DNA of 64,000 nucleotides from Streptomyces sp. AP-93 (GCF_022808175.1 NZ_JALGBX010000001.1:434001-498000); one strand, 5' to 3'; positions 11,928 through 20,385 are shown, counted from the stretch's first letter. Program-made: numbers and translations. The notes: a model not told the origin generated them from the letters alone.

Positions 11928-12699
11928 CGCTGGCCGCCCCCTCCCTGCCCAAGCTCTCCGACAGCCGTCCGACGAACGCGTAGCTGTCCGCGAAGATCCG
12001 CTCCGCGTCATGGTCCAACGTCGCGACGTGGTAACTCTGTTCCAGCAGCGTCTCGGTGACGTCCGTCGAGGACACCCGCGCCAGGATCCGCGTCGAGTCC
12101 GTCGGCCGCACCACGTGGTCCTGCGGGCTGTGCAGCAGCAGCAGCGGCTGTGTCACCTGCGGCAGTTCGGTGTCGAGCATCTGCAGGAACTTCCGCAACG
12201 AGTGCGCGGCCCGGGTCGGGACCCGGTCGTAGCCGACCTCGTCCGTACCGGGCTTCGCGATGTCGCTCGCGATGCCCGGCCTCGACCGGATGAAGTGCTT
12301 GACCACCGGCAGGGCCACGGCCAGCGGGTCGTGGATCTTGTTGACCGGGTTGACGAGGACGATCCCGCTGATGCTGTCCCCGTGCTTCGCCGCCAGTCGC
12401 AGCGTCAGCGCGCCGCCCATCGACAGCCCGAAGACGAACACCTGATCGCAGCTGTCGAGCAGCTCCCGCAGCGCGCGGTCCACCTCGGCGTACCAGTCCT
12501 GCCAGCCGGTGAGCTGCATGTCCTGCCAGCGCGTCCCGTGCCCGGGGAGCAGGGGCAGCGACACCGTCAGTCCCTGCGCGGCCAGATGGTCGGCCCAGGG
12601 CCGCATCGACTGGGGGGAACCGGTGAAGCCGTGGCAGAGGAGGACGCCGACCTTTCCGCCCTCGTGGCGGAACGGCTCGGCTCCAGGGAGGACGGGCAC
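11920..12699 (-). CDS. alpha/beta hydrolase (esterase/lipase type)
   Basis: A 259-residue cytoplasmic hydrolase resembling carboxylesterases and monoacylglycerol lipases. The oxyanion segment is LLCHGFTGSP near residue 20, the nucleophile elbow GLSMGGA near 93, an acid in SPQDHVVRP and the catalytic His in SYHVATLDHD near the C terminus. The GTG at 12699 is chosen because AAGGAG lies 6 nt upstream and the product starts MPVLPGAEPF; an upstream ATG at 12771 has no ribosome site. It is divergent from plsC, so a role in lipid turnover is plausible but inferred. Confidence 0.82.
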   Translation of the reverse strand: MPVLPGAEPFRHEGGKVGVLLCHGFTGSPQSMRPWADHLAAQGLTVSLPLLPGHGTRWQDMQLTGWQDWYAEVDRALRELLDSCDQVFVFGLSMGGALTLRLAAKHGDSISGIVLVNPVNKIHDPLAVALPVVKHFIRSRPGIASDIAKPGTDEVGYDRVPTRAAHSLRKFLQMLDTELPQVTQPLLLLHSPQDHVVRPTDSTRILARVSSTDVTETLLEQSYHVATLDHDAERIFADSYAFVGRLSESLGREGAASGG

Positions 12700-12825
12700 C
12701 AGGGTCTCCTTCGAGGGGGGTGTGGGGTGCGTAGCGCTGTGTGACTTCACCGTACGCGACGGGGGTGGCACCGACCAGGGTCGTCGGACGGCTCCGGGGA
12801 CGACCAGGGGATAAGGTCTGTTCGA

Positions 12826-12840
12826 CAGACACAGGAAGGC
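12826..12840. promoter_or_regulatory. perfect inverted repeat before plsC
   Basis: GTCTGT-TCG-ACAGAC is a perfect 6-bp inverted repeat with a 3-bp spacer. It ends 7 bp before the plsC start codon and overlaps a TAAGGT -10-like hexamer (12822-12827). The location would let a bound protein block transcription or initiation. The binding protein is unknown. Confidence 0.4.
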
Positions 12841-12847
12841 TTTCGAG

Positions 12848-13618
12848 TTGATCTACGGCGCAATGAAGTTCTCGATCGGCGGTTCCCTGAAGCTCGCCTT
12901 CAGGCCGTGGGTGGAGGGCCTCGAGAACATTCCCGCAGAGGGGCCGGCGATCCTCGCGAGCAACCACCTGTCCTTCTCCGACTCCTTCTTCCTCCCGGCC
13001 GTGCTGGACCGGAAGGTGACCTTCATCGCGAAGGCGGAGTACTTCACCTCCCCGGGCGTCAAGGGCAAGCTGACGGCCGCCTTCTTCAAGGGCGTCGGCC
13101 AGCTCCCGGTGGACCGTTCGGGTGCGCGCGGGGCCGGCGAGGCCGCCATCAAGAGCGGCATCGACGTCATCGAGCGCGGAGAGCTGTTCGGTATTTACCC
13201 CGAGGGGACGCGTTCACCCGACGGCCGGCTGTACCGCGGCAAGCCCGGCGGTCTGGCCCGGGTGGCGCTGGCCACCGGCGCGCCCGTGATCCCCGTCGCG
13301 ATGATCGACACGGAGAAGATCCAGCCGCCCGGCAAGGTGGTGCCCAAGCTGATGCGCCCGGGCATCCGGATCGGCAAGCCGCTGGACTTCAGCCGCTACC
13401 ACGGCATGGACGGGGACCGCTTCATCCTCCGCTCGGTGACCGACGAGGTCATGTACGAGATCATGAAGCTCTCCGGCCAGGAGTACGTCGACATCTACGC
13501 GACGGCCGCCAAGCGCCAGATCGCCGACGCGGAGAAGGCCGCCGCCAGGAGCGAGAAGGCCGGGAAGGCGGAGGGCGCGGAGAAGGCCGGCCCGGCCGCC
13601 GCGGACAGCGACAAGTAG
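12848..13618 (+). CDS. plsC: 1-acyl-glycerol-3-phosphate acyltransferase (PlsC type)
   Basis: A 256-residue membrane-associated acyltransferase making phosphatidic acid from lysophosphatidic acid. Motif I is NHLSFSD (His40, Asp45), motif III is YPEGTRSPDG (Glu119-Arg122) and motif IV is VIPVAM. The C terminus is a Lys/Ala/Glu-rich tail with repeated AEKA-like steps. TTG at 12848 has AGGAAGG 8 nt upstream; ATG at 12863 is an alternative. It is followed closely by macS, so it may be in one transcription unit with the two-component system. Confidence 0.85.
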   Translation: MIYGAMKFSIGGSLKLAFRPWVEGLENIPAEGPAILASNHLSFSDSFFLPAVLDRKVTFIAKAEYFTSPGVKGKLTAAFFKGVGQLPVDRSGARGAGEAAIKSGIDVIERGELFGIYPEGTRSPDGRLYRGKPGGLARVALATGAPVIPVAMIDTEKIQPPGKVVPKLMRPGIRIGKPLDFSRYHGMDGDRFILRSVTDEVMYEIMKLSGQEYVDIYATAAKRQIADAEKAAARSEKAGKAEGAEKAGPAAADSDK

Positions 13619-13656
13619 CAGCACACGGGCGGGACCGCCCGTACGGGGTGGGGGAG

Positions 13657-14865
13657 ATGGCGAAGCGCGAGCGCGTCGTACGCATGTCGGTCGAGCAGCC
13701 GCTGTGGCGTGCACTGACGGCCTATCGGCTGCTCACCATGGTCTACGCGGCGCTGCTGTTCGCCTCCGCCTACAAGCAGTTCGACCGCCCCTGGATCGCG
13801 GCCTCCTACCTCGCCTTCCTGGCGGGCTGGACCCTGGTCACCCTCCCGAAGGTGGCCAACGCCGCCAGCTGCACCAAGCGGTTCCTGGGCGCCGACCTCA
13901 CCGTCGCCTGCGTCGGGATCCTGCTCACCCCGCTCGCGGACACCCACGCGCGGATCGTGGACGGCGGCCCCACGCTCCCCACCATATGGACCGCGGGCTC
14001 CGTCCTCGCCTTCGCCATCAAGGGCGGCTGGCGCTGGGCCTGTTTCGCCTCCAGCTTCGTCGCCGCGGCCAACCTCGTGCAGCGCGGCGAGCCCACCCGG
14101 GACACCCTGCACAACGTGCTGCTGGTCTGGGTGGCCTCCATCGCCATCGGCTACGTCGTCGAGGTGGCGCGGGCCAGCGAGGCGACCCTCGCCCGCGCCC
14201 TGGAGATCGAGGCCGCCACCCGCGAGCGCGAACGCCTCGCCCGCGACATCCACGACGGGGTCCTCCAGGTCCTCGCCATGGTCCAGCGGCGCGGCACCGA
14301 ACTGGGCGGGGAGGCCGCCGAGCTGGGCCGGATGGCGGGCGAACAGGAGGTCGCGCTGCGCACCCTGGTCTCCAGCGGACTGGCGCGCCCCTCCCGGATC
14401 TCCCGCGACGAGGCGCTCGGCGCGATCGTGGCCGCCTTCGAGGTGGAGGATCCCGGCGAGGAGGAGGGCGAGCTCGATCTGCGGACCCTCCTCGCCCCGC
14501 ACGCCGGCTCGCGGGTGAGCTTCGCCGAACCGGGCACCCCGGTGCCCTTGCCGGTGCCCGCGGCGCGGGAGCTGGCCGCCGCGGTCGGGGCCGCCCTCGA
14601 CAACGTGCGCAAGCACGCGGGCGAGGGGGCCAGCGCCTGGATCCTGGTCGAGGACTGGGGCGACGAGGTGATCGTGACCGTCCGCGACGACGGCCCGGGC
14701 ATCCCGGCCGGCCGGCTCGACCAGGCCGAGGGCGAGGGCCGGATGGGAGTGGCCCTGTCCATCCGGGGCCGGCTCCGCGACCTCGGCGGCAGCGCCGAGC
14801 TGGTGTCCGTCCCGGGGCAGGGCACCGAAGTGGAACTGAAAGTACCGAGGGGGAGCACCCAGTGA
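13657..14865 (+). CDS. macS: sensor histidine kinase MacS
   Basis: A 402-residue membrane kinase. Residues about 17-170 hold five hydrophobic segments (for example AYRLLTMVYAALLFASAY and VLLVWVASIAIGYVVEV). The HisKA_3-type box ERLARDIHDGVLQ carries the phosphorylated His199, and the ATP domain has DNVRKHAG and DDGPGIP. This layout and the partner gene match MacS of S. coelicolor (SCO2121), which with MacR controls membrane-protein genes for morphogenesis and antibiotic production. ATG 13657 follows GGGGGAG directly; ATG 13684 is an alternative. It overlaps macR by 4 nt (GTGA). Confidence 0.85.
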   Translation: MAKRERVVRMSVEQPLWRALTAYRLLTMVYAALLFASAYKQFDRPWIAASYLAFLAGWTLVTLPKVANAASCTKRFLGADLTVACVGILLTPLADTHARIVDGGPTLPTIWTAGSVLAFAIKGGWRWACFASSFVAAANLVQRGEPTRDTLHNVLLVWVASIAIGYVVEVARASEATLARALEIEAATRERERLARDIHDGVLQVLAMVQRRGTELGGEAAELGRMAGEQEVALRTLVSSGLARPSRISRDEALGAIVAAFEVEDPGEEEGELDLRTLLAPHAGSRVSFAEPGTPVPLPVPAARELAAAVGAALDNVRKHAGEGASAWILVEDWGDEVIVTVRDDGPGIPAGRLDQAEGEGRMGVALSIRGRLRDLGGSAELVSVPGQGTEVELKVPRGSTQ

Positions 14866-15596
14866 ACGAGTCGAGCGGGCAGAGCGGGCAGAACGGGCCG
14901 GGCGGGCAGAGCGGGCCGGGCGGGCAGAGCGACCTGGCCGGGATCAAGGTCATGGTCGTGGACGACCATCCGATGTGGCGGGACGCGGTGGCCCGCGACC
15001 TGTCCGCCGCCGGCTTCGACCTGGTGGCCACCGCGGGCGACGGACCCGAGGCCGTACGCCGGGCCCGCGCGGCGTCCCCGCACGTCCTGGTCCTCGACCT
15101 CAACCTGCCCGGCATGCCCGGGGTCCAGGTCTGCAAGGAGCTGGTCGGCGCCAACCCGGCGCTGCGGGTCCTCGTGCTCTCCGCGAGCGGCGAGCACGCC
15201 GACGTCCTGGAAGCGGTGAAGTCGGGCGCGACCGGCTACCTGCTGAAGTCCGCGGGCGCCCAGGAGCTCATCGACGCCGTGCGCCGCACGGCGGCCGGCG
15301 ACCCCGTCTTCACCCCGGGCCTGGCCGGCCTGGTCCTCGGCGAGTACCGGCGCCTGGCCACCGACCCGGCGCCGGCCGCTTCCGACGAGCCGAAGGCCCC
15401 GCAGCTCACCGACCGGGAGACCGAGGTGCTGCGGCTGGTGGCCAAGGGGCTTTCGTACAAGCAGATCGCGGAACGGCTGGTCATCTCCCACCGCACCGTG
15501 CAGAACCACGTGCAGAACACCCTGGGCAAGCTCCAGCTGCACAACCGGGTGGAGCTCGTCCGGTACGCGATAGAGCGGGGCCTCGACGACGCGTAA
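14862..15596 (+). CDS. macR: response regulator MacR
   Basis: A 244-residue NarL-family regulator. The receiver has the acidic pair Asp34-Asp35, phosphorylated Asp79 in VLDLNLPG and a conserved Lys in YLLKSAG. A LuxR-type helix-turn-helix (LTDRETEVLRLVAKGLSYKQ, then ISHRTVQNHVQNTL) fills the C-terminal third. Residues 3-23 are a Gly/Gln/Ser/Pro repeat (GQSG, GPGGQS) encoded by near-identical DNA copies, an extension ahead of the receiver. The GTG start overlaps the macS stop and has GGGGAG upstream. MacR of S. coelicolor binds TGAGTAC-N2-GTACTCA. Confidence 0.87.
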   Translation: MNESSGQSGQNGPGGQSGPGGQSDLAGIKVMVVDDHPMWRDAVARDLSAAGFDLVATAGDGPEAVRRARAASPHVLVLDLNLPGMPGVQVCKELVGANPALRVLVLSASGEHADVLEAVKSGATGYLLKSAGAQELIDAVRRTAAGDPVFTPGLAGLVLGEYRRLATDPAPAASDEPKAPQLTDRETEVLRLVAKGLSYKQIAERLVISHRTVQNHVQNTLGKLQLHNRVELVRYAIERGLDDA

Positions 15597-15768
15597 GGCG
15601 GGCAGGGGGCGAGGCAGCCGCTCGTACGAGTGAACGGGCGTACGCAACGCCCCGCGATTCCCCCGGAATTGACCCTTCCCGGCATCTTGCTGTGACCTGA
15701 GTCACCACTAGCGTGACGGTCATGCGGGCCCCGCGGCCTCAGCGGGCCCTGTGGCGAAGGGAAATTCC

Positions 15769-16797
15769 ATGAAGGTCGGAGTGCTGACGGGCGGCGGCGA
15801 CTGCCCCGGGCTCAACGCGGTGATCCGCAGTGTCGTGCGCAAGGGCGTGCAGGAGTACGCCTACGATTTCGTCGGTTTCCGGGACGGCTGGCGCGGCGCG
15901 GTCGAAGGCTGCACCGTCCCCCTCGACATCCCCGCCGTCCGCGGGATCCTGCCGCGCGGCGGGACCATCCTCGGCTCCTCGCGCACCAACCCGTTCAAGC
16001 TGGACGACGGCGTCCGCCAGATCAAGGAGAACCTCGCCAAGTACGAGGTCGACGCCCTCGTCGCGATCGGCGGCGAGGACACCTTGGGCGTGGCCGCGAA
16101 GCTCTACGAGGAGTACGGCATCCCCTGCGTCGGGGTCCCGAAGACCATCGACAACGACCTGTCGGCCACCGACTACACCTTCGGCTTCGACACCGCCGTC
16201 GGCATCGCCACCGAGGCCATCGACCGGCTGCACACCACCGCCGAATCGCACATGCGGGTGCTGGTCGTCGAGGTGATGGGCCGGCACGCCGGCTGGATCG
16301 CCCTGCACTCGGGGCTCGCGGGCGGCGCCAACGTCATCCTCATCCCGGAGCAGCGCTTCGACGTGGACCAGGTCTGCGCCTGGGTCAGCTCGCGGTTCAA
16401 GGCGAGCTACGCTCCGATCGTGTGCGTCGCCGAGGGCGCGATGCCCAAGGACGGCGACATGGTGCTGAAGGACGGGACGAAGGACTCCTTCGGGCACGTG
16501 CGGCTGTCGGGCGTGGGCGAGTGGCTGGCCAAGGAGATCGAGGCGCGGACCGGCAAGGAGGCCCGTACGACCGTACTCGGACACGTCCAGCGGGGCGGCA
16601 CCCCGAGCGCGTTCGACCGGTGGCTGGCCACCCGCTTCGGGCTGCACGCGATCGACGCGGTGCGCGACGGGGACTTCGGGAAGATGGTCGCGCTGAAGGG
16701 GACGGACATCGTGCGGGTGCCGATCGCCGAGGCGACGGCGAAGCTGAAGACGGTGGACCCGGCGCTGTACAAGGAGGCCGGAGTGTTCTTCGGCTGA
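15769..16797 (+). CDS. pfkA: 6-phosphofructokinase
   Basis: A 342-residue group-A phosphofructokinase making fructose-1,6-bisphosphate. Motifs: GGGDCPGLNAVIR (8-20), GGEDTLG (101-107), PKTIDND (124-130) and MGRHAGW. At the two positions that separate donors in E. coli numbering, it has Asp104 and a Lys in PKTIDND, where ATP enzymes usually have Gly. This is the pattern of PPi-using enzymes, although actinobacterial members with it have been described as ATP-dependent. The donor is thus not settled by sequence. ATG 15769 has GAAGGGA upstream. Confidence 0.92.
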   Translation: MKVGVLTGGGDCPGLNAVIRSVVRKGVQEYAYDFVGFRDGWRGAVEGCTVPLDIPAVRGILPRGGTILGSSRTNPFKLDDGVRQIKENLAKYEVDALVAIGGEDTLGVAAKLYEEYGIPCVGVPKTIDNDLSATDYTFGFDTAVGIATEAIDRLHTTAESHMRVLVVEVMGRHAGWIALHSGLAGGANVILIPEQRFDVDQVCAWVSSRFKASYAPIVCVAEGAMPKDGDMVLKDGTKDSFGHVRLSGVGEWLAKEIEARTGKEARTTVLGHVQRGGTPSAFDRWLATRFGLHAIDAVRDGDFGKMVALKGTDIVRVPIAEATAKLKTVDPALYKEAGVFFG

Positions 16798-16834
16798 GTG
16801 GTCGGCTACCCGGCTGGGCCGCAGGGCGGGTCGG

Positions 16835-16870
16835 GACCATGGGTCGTAAGGTGACAAACGACCCATGGTC
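16835..16870. promoter_or_regulatory. perfect 13-bp inverted repeat between pfkA and the dehydrogenase gene
   Basis: GACCATGGGTCGT and ACGACCCATGGTC flank a 10-bp spacer. The repeat lies 38 bp after pfkA and 30 bp before the next start codon. It could be the pfkA terminator, since a T-rich CGATTCTTTGG follows, or an operator for the dehydrogenase gene. Each arm also holds the palindrome GACCATGGGTC. Confidence 0.6.
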
Positions 16871-16899
16871 CGATTCTTTGGCGCAGTACGGGAGCGAAC

Positions 16900-17901
16900 G
16901 TGGAAATCCTGGCATTCGGGGTGCAGGGAGACGAGAAGCCGCTCATCGAGAGGGCCTTCGCGGGACAGCACGAGGTGCGCTGCCTCGACGTCTTCCTGAG
17001 CGAGGACACCGCCCCCATCGCGGCCGGGTACGAGATCGTGTCGTCGAGCGTCAACGCGGACCTGAGCGGCCGGGTGCTGCGGACCCTGGCGGCGGGCGGG
17101 ACGAAGATGATCGCCCAGCGCTCGACCGGCTTCAACAACATCGACCTGGACGTCGCGCGGCAGCTCGGCCTGACGGTCAGCCGGGTGTCGTACTACTCCC
17201 CGTACTCGGTGGCCGAGTTCGCGTGGACCCTGGCCATGGCGGTGAACCGGCGGATCGTCCGCGCCTCGAACCGGACGCGGGACTTCGACTTCCGGCTGAA
17301 CGGCCTGATGGGCCGCGACATGCGCGGCCGCACGGTGGGCGTGCTCGGCACCGGCAAGATCGGCGAGGCGTTCACCCGGATCGCGCACGGGTTCGGCATG
17401 AACCTGCTGGGCTGGGACGTGGCGCAGAACCCGGCGTGCGTGGAGCTGGGCATGAAGTACGTGGACAAGGACGAGCTGTTCGCGTCCTCGGACCTGATCA
17501 GCCTGCACGTTCCGCTGCTGGAGTCCACGCACCACATCATCGGCGCCGAGGCGCTGAAGACGATGAAGGACGACGCGATCCTGGTGAACTCCAGCCGCGG
17601 CGGTCTGGTGGACACGGACGCGCTGGTCACGGAGCTGCGGTCCGGGCGCTTCGCGGGGGTGGGCCTCGACGTGTACGAGGCGGAGGCCGGGCTCTTCTTC
17701 CTGGACAAGTCCCTGGTGGTCGTCGAGGACGACACCCTGGCCCGGCTGATCACCTTCCCGAACGTGGTCGTCACCTCCCACCAGGCGTACTACACCCACG
17801 ACGCGGTGGGCCAGATCATCGACACCACGGTCGCCAACGTCGCGGACTACCTGGCGGGCCGCCGCTCGGAGAACACCCTGAGCCCCGCCGTTCCCTCCTG
17901 A
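16900..17901 (+). CDS. D-lactate dehydrogenase-type 2-hydroxyacid dehydrogenase
   Basis: A 333-residue NAD-dependent D-2-hydroxyacid dehydrogenase, most like D-lactate dehydrogenases that reduce pyruvate. It has the Rossmann motif GVLGTGKIG (about 147-155), the substrate-binding Arg in NSSRGG (about 231), an acidic residue in LDVYEAEAGLFF and a histidine in TSHQAYYT (about 292). Start is GTG 16900. Its place right after phosphofructokinase suggests a fermentative or redox role at the end of glycolysis. Substrate is inferred. Confidence 0.86.
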   Translation: MEILAFGVQGDEKPLIERAFAGQHEVRCLDVFLSEDTAPIAAGYEIVSSSVNADLSGRVLRTLAAGGTKMIAQRSTGFNNIDLDVARQLGLTVSRVSYYSPYSVAEFAWTLAMAVNRRIVRASNRTRDFDFRLNGLMGRDMRGRTVGVLGTGKIGEAFTRIAHGFGMNLLGWDVAQNPACVELGMKYVDKDELFASSDLISLHVPLLESTHHIIGAEALKTMKDDAILVNSSRGGLVDTDALVTELRSGRFAGVGLDVYEAEAGLFFLDKSLVVVEDDTLARLITFPNVVVTSHQAYYTHDAVGQIIDTTVANVADYLAGRRSENTLSPAVPS

Positions 17902-17924
17902 CGCCCCCCGGGCCGTGGCTTCGG

Positions 17925-17965
17925 CCCTCCGCGCGGCGCCTCGGTACGGGGCGCCGCGCGGAGGG
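17925..17965 (+). terminator. terminator hairpin after the dehydrogenase gene
   Basis: A perfect 16-bp stem, CCCTCCGCGCGGCGCC with its complement, encloses a 9-nt loop. It begins 24 bp after the dehydrogenase stop and ends just before the next gene's promoter. Confidence 0.85.
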
Positions 17966-17992
17966 GCGGGGGCAGGGCCTAGATTCGGCCGC

Positions 17993-18274
17993 GTGACCAT
18001 ACCTGCCGTCTTCTTCTGGATCCTGCTGGCCTTCGCGGCCGTACAGCTCGTCTACGCCGCCCGGGCGCTGCCGCGCGCGCTCCGGGCCGGACCCGGCGCC
18101 CGGACCGACCCGTGGCTGACCTTCACCGACCACGTGCTGTCGATCCCGCTCACCGTCTTCCTCGCGCTGGGCGAGATGGAGGCGGCGTTCTACGCGACGC
18201 TCCTGCTGGGCCCGGTCCTCACCTGGAGCCTGGTCCGCTCCTTCCGCTCCGCCACCGCGTCGAAGGAGGCCTAG
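17993..18274 (+). CDS. small hypothetical membrane protein
   Basis: A 93-residue protein with an N-terminal membrane segment (TIPAVFFWILLAFAAVQLVYA) and one or two more hydrophobic stretches (DHVLSIPLTVFLALGEMEAAFYATLLLGPVL). No family is recognised. The GTG start at 17993 has TAGATT ending 7 nt upstream, so the message is probably leaderless. The reading frame extends further upstream, but that part lies in the terminator hairpin. It converges on trpEG. Confidence 0.68.
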   Translation: MTIPAVFFWILLAFAAVQLVYAARALPRALRAGPGARTDPWLTFTDHVLSIPLTVFLALGEMEAAFYATLLLGPVLTWSLVRSFRSATASKEA

Positions 18275-18295
18275 CGGCCTGGTGGCCTGGTGCGG

Positions 18296-20206
18296 CTAGG
18301 CCTCGGCCGGGGCCCGGACCCCGGCGATCAGCTCGCGGACCAGTTCCGCGCCGCGCAGGGTCAGGACCGACTCCGGGTGGAACTGGACCCCCGCGAAGCC
18401 GCCGGAGGCAGAGCGCAGCGCGTGGACCTCACCCGTGACGGGGTCCCGGGAGACCTCGATGCCCCGCAGGGCCAGGGACCGCTCCCGCTCCGCGGAGCAG
18501 TGCGCCGCGTACGTGTTGTAGAAGCCGACGACCTCCTCGGCCCCGAACAGCGGGATCCGCGTCTGCGCCCCCTGCGCCGGCTCCGCCTTGCGGACCAGCG
18601 GGAGCCCCAGCTCGGCGGCCAGCAGCTGGTGGCTGAGGCAGACCCCGAGCAGCCCGCCCCGGTGCGAGGTCAGGAGCTCGGCCGCCAGCTCGCGCATCGT
18701 CCGGATCTTCGGGTCGCCGAAGTCGGCCGGGTCGCCCGGGCCGGGGCCGAGCACGACCGGCCCGTCCCAGGCCAGGGCGGCCGCCCGCAGACCCGGGTCG
18801 TCGTAGCGGCGTAGGGTCACCTCCAGCCCGGCCACCCGCAGCACGTGGCCCAGCATCGAGGTGAAGGTGTCCTCCCCGTCCACCACCAGCGCGTGGCCCG
18901 TCACCTCCGCCGGCCGCTCCTGCATCCGCAGCCAGAACGGCGCCAGGTCCTCGCGCCGTGCCGCCAGGGCCGCCTGCACGCGGGGGTCGTCGGCCAGCCG
19001 CGGCCCGCTGAAGGAGGGCGGCACCGCCGCCGGGCGCACGCCCAGCGCCGCCAGCACCCCCGCCGCCTTCGCGTGCGTCTCCGCCACCTCGCCCGCCGGG
19101 TCGGAGTGGCGTACGAGGGTGGCCCCGACGGGCACCCGCAGCGTGCCGTCCGGGGCGATGTCCGCCGTGCGGATGAGGATGGGGGAGTCGAGGGTCTGGG
19201 CGCCCGAGGCGTCGAGGCCCAGCAGGGCCAGCGCGCCCGCGTAGTAGCCGCGGCCGCCCGTCTCGTACCGCTCGATGACCCGGCAGGCGTTCTGCACCGG
19301 CGATCCGGTCACCGTCGCCGCGAACATGGTCTCCTTCAGGACCTCGCGGACGTCCAGGGAGGAGCGGCCGCGCAGCTCGTACTCGGTGTGCGCGAGGTGC
19401 GCCATCTCCTTGAGCCGGGGACCGACGACCACCCCGCCCATGTCCCCGACCGTGCACATCATCTTGAGCTCCTCGTCCACCACCATGGACAGCTCCTCGG
19501 TCTCCTTGCGGTCCCCGAGGAAGGTGAGGAGGGAGTCGGCCGTCGGCCCCCCGGCCGGATAGCGGTACGTACCGCTGATCGGGTTCATCACGACCGTGCC
19601 CCCGGACATCCGCACGTGCACCTCGGGGCTGGCCCCGACGAGGGTGCGGTCCCCGGTGTGGACCACGTACGTCCAGTACGCGCCCCGCTCGCCCTCCAGC
19701 AGCCGCCGGAACAGCGCCAGCGCGTCGGCGCGGCCGAAGCCCTCGATCCGGCCCCCGTAGGTGCGCCGGATGACGAAGTTCGCGCCCTCGCCCCGGCCGA
19801 TCTCGTCCTCGATGACCCGACGGACGGTGTCCGCGTACTCCTCGTCGGGGACGTCGAAGCCGCCGTCGTCGACCCGCACCGTGTGGGCCGGCAGCGCGGC
19901 CAGCGCCTCGGCGAGCGGGATCTCGTACTCCTCCTCGGCGACCAGCACGCTCAGCGGCGTGCCGTCGTCGCGCACGTCGAACCCGCGCTCCCGCATCTGC
20001 CGGAAGGGGACGAGGGCCAGGGCGGGCCGCTCGCCGACGGGCAGGTCGGCCAGGTGCCGGGCCTCGTGGACCGGGCCGATCAGCACCTCGACGGTGTCGT
20101 GGTCGCGGCCGGGCGTGCGGCGGCGCAGCAGCGCGAAGGGCGGGCAGGTGTCGTCGAGCAGGCGGCTCAGGTGCGGGTGCGAGTACGAGTGCGAGTGCGC
20201 GTGCAT
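18296..20206 (-). CDS. trpEG: fused anthranilate synthase TrpE-TrpG
   Basis: A 636-residue fusion converting chorismate and glutamine to anthranilate, the first step to tryptophan. The N-terminal part is the chorismate-binding domain, with NPISGTYRY, HLAHTEYELRG and GSPVQNACRVIERYE. The C-terminal part is a class I glutamine amidotransferase with LGPGPGDP, the nucleophile Cys in GVCLSHQ and the His/Glu pair in FHPES. Both active sites look complete. The first 12 residues are His/Ser-rich. It is preceded by a Trp leader peptide and attenuator and sits across from the DAHP synthase gene. Fused forms are used for primary tryptophan or for secondary metabolites. Confidence 0.93.
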   Translation of the reverse strand: MHAHSHSYSHPHLSRLLDDTCPPFALLRRRTPGRDHDTVEVLIGPVHEARHLADLPVGERPALALVPFRQMRERGFDVRDDGTPLSVLVAEEEYEIPLAEALAALPAHTVRVDDGGFDVPDEEYADTVRRVIEDEIGRGEGANFVIRRTYGGRIEGFGRADALALFRRLLEGERGAYWTYVVHTGDRTLVGASPEVHVRMSGGTVVMNPISGTYRYPAGGPTADSLLTFLGDRKETEELSMVVDEELKMMCTVGDMGGVVVGPRLKEMAHLAHTEYELRGRSSLDVREVLKETMFAATVTGSPVQNACRVIERYETGGRGYYAGALALLGLDASGAQTLDSPILIRTADIAPDGTLRVPVGATLVRHSDPAGEVAETHAKAAGVLAALGVRPAAVPPSFSGPRLADDPRVQAALAARREDLAPFWLRMQERPAEVTGHALVVDGEDTFTSMLGHVLRVAGLEVTLRRYDDPGLRAAALAWDGPVVLGPGPGDPADFGDPKIRTMRELAAELLTSHRGGLLGVCLSHQLLAAELGLPLVRKAEPAQGAQTRIPLFGAEEVVGFYNTYAAHCSAERERSLALRGIEVSRDPVTGEVHALRSASGGFAGVQFHPESVLTLRGAELVRELIAGVRAPAEA

Positions 20207-20269
20207 GGAGTGGGCGTCCTATCCGGTTCCGGAGGGTGGGACGGCCCAGGTGTTCCAGCGGAAACACGG

Positions 20270-20293
20270 AAGGCCGCCCCTCGGGGCGGCCTT
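20270..20293 (-). terminator. trp attenuator terminator
   Basis: An 11-bp stem (AAGGCCGCCCC and its complement, 2-nt centre) lies between the leader peptide gene and trpEG. Read on the reverse strand it starts 17 nt after the leader stop codon and is followed by TCCGTGTTTCC. Ribosome stalling at the leader Trp codons should prevent its formation. Confidence 0.82.
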
Positions 20294-20309
20294 CGTTTCG
20301 CTCGTGTCT

Positions 20310-20378
20310 TCAGGTACGCGCGAGAAGTGGGCCGCCGGGAGCGGGCCACCACCAGTTCTTGTTGGAGTGCGCGTACAT
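20310..20378 (-). CDS. trpL: trp leader peptide (22 residues, three adjacent Trp)
   Basis: The frame reads MYAHSNKNWWWPAPGGPLLA followed by RT and a stop. Three successive TGG codons at residues 9-11 are the sensor. Low charged tRNA-Trp stalls the ribosome there and prevents the downstream terminator, letting trpEG be transcribed. The same arrangement is described for trpEG of Streptomyces venezuelae. TAGGGT ends 7 nt before the ATG, so the leader message itself appears leaderless. Confidence 0.9.
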   Translation of the reverse strand: MYAHSNKNWWWPAPGGPLLART

Positions 20379-20385
20379 GCCGTGA

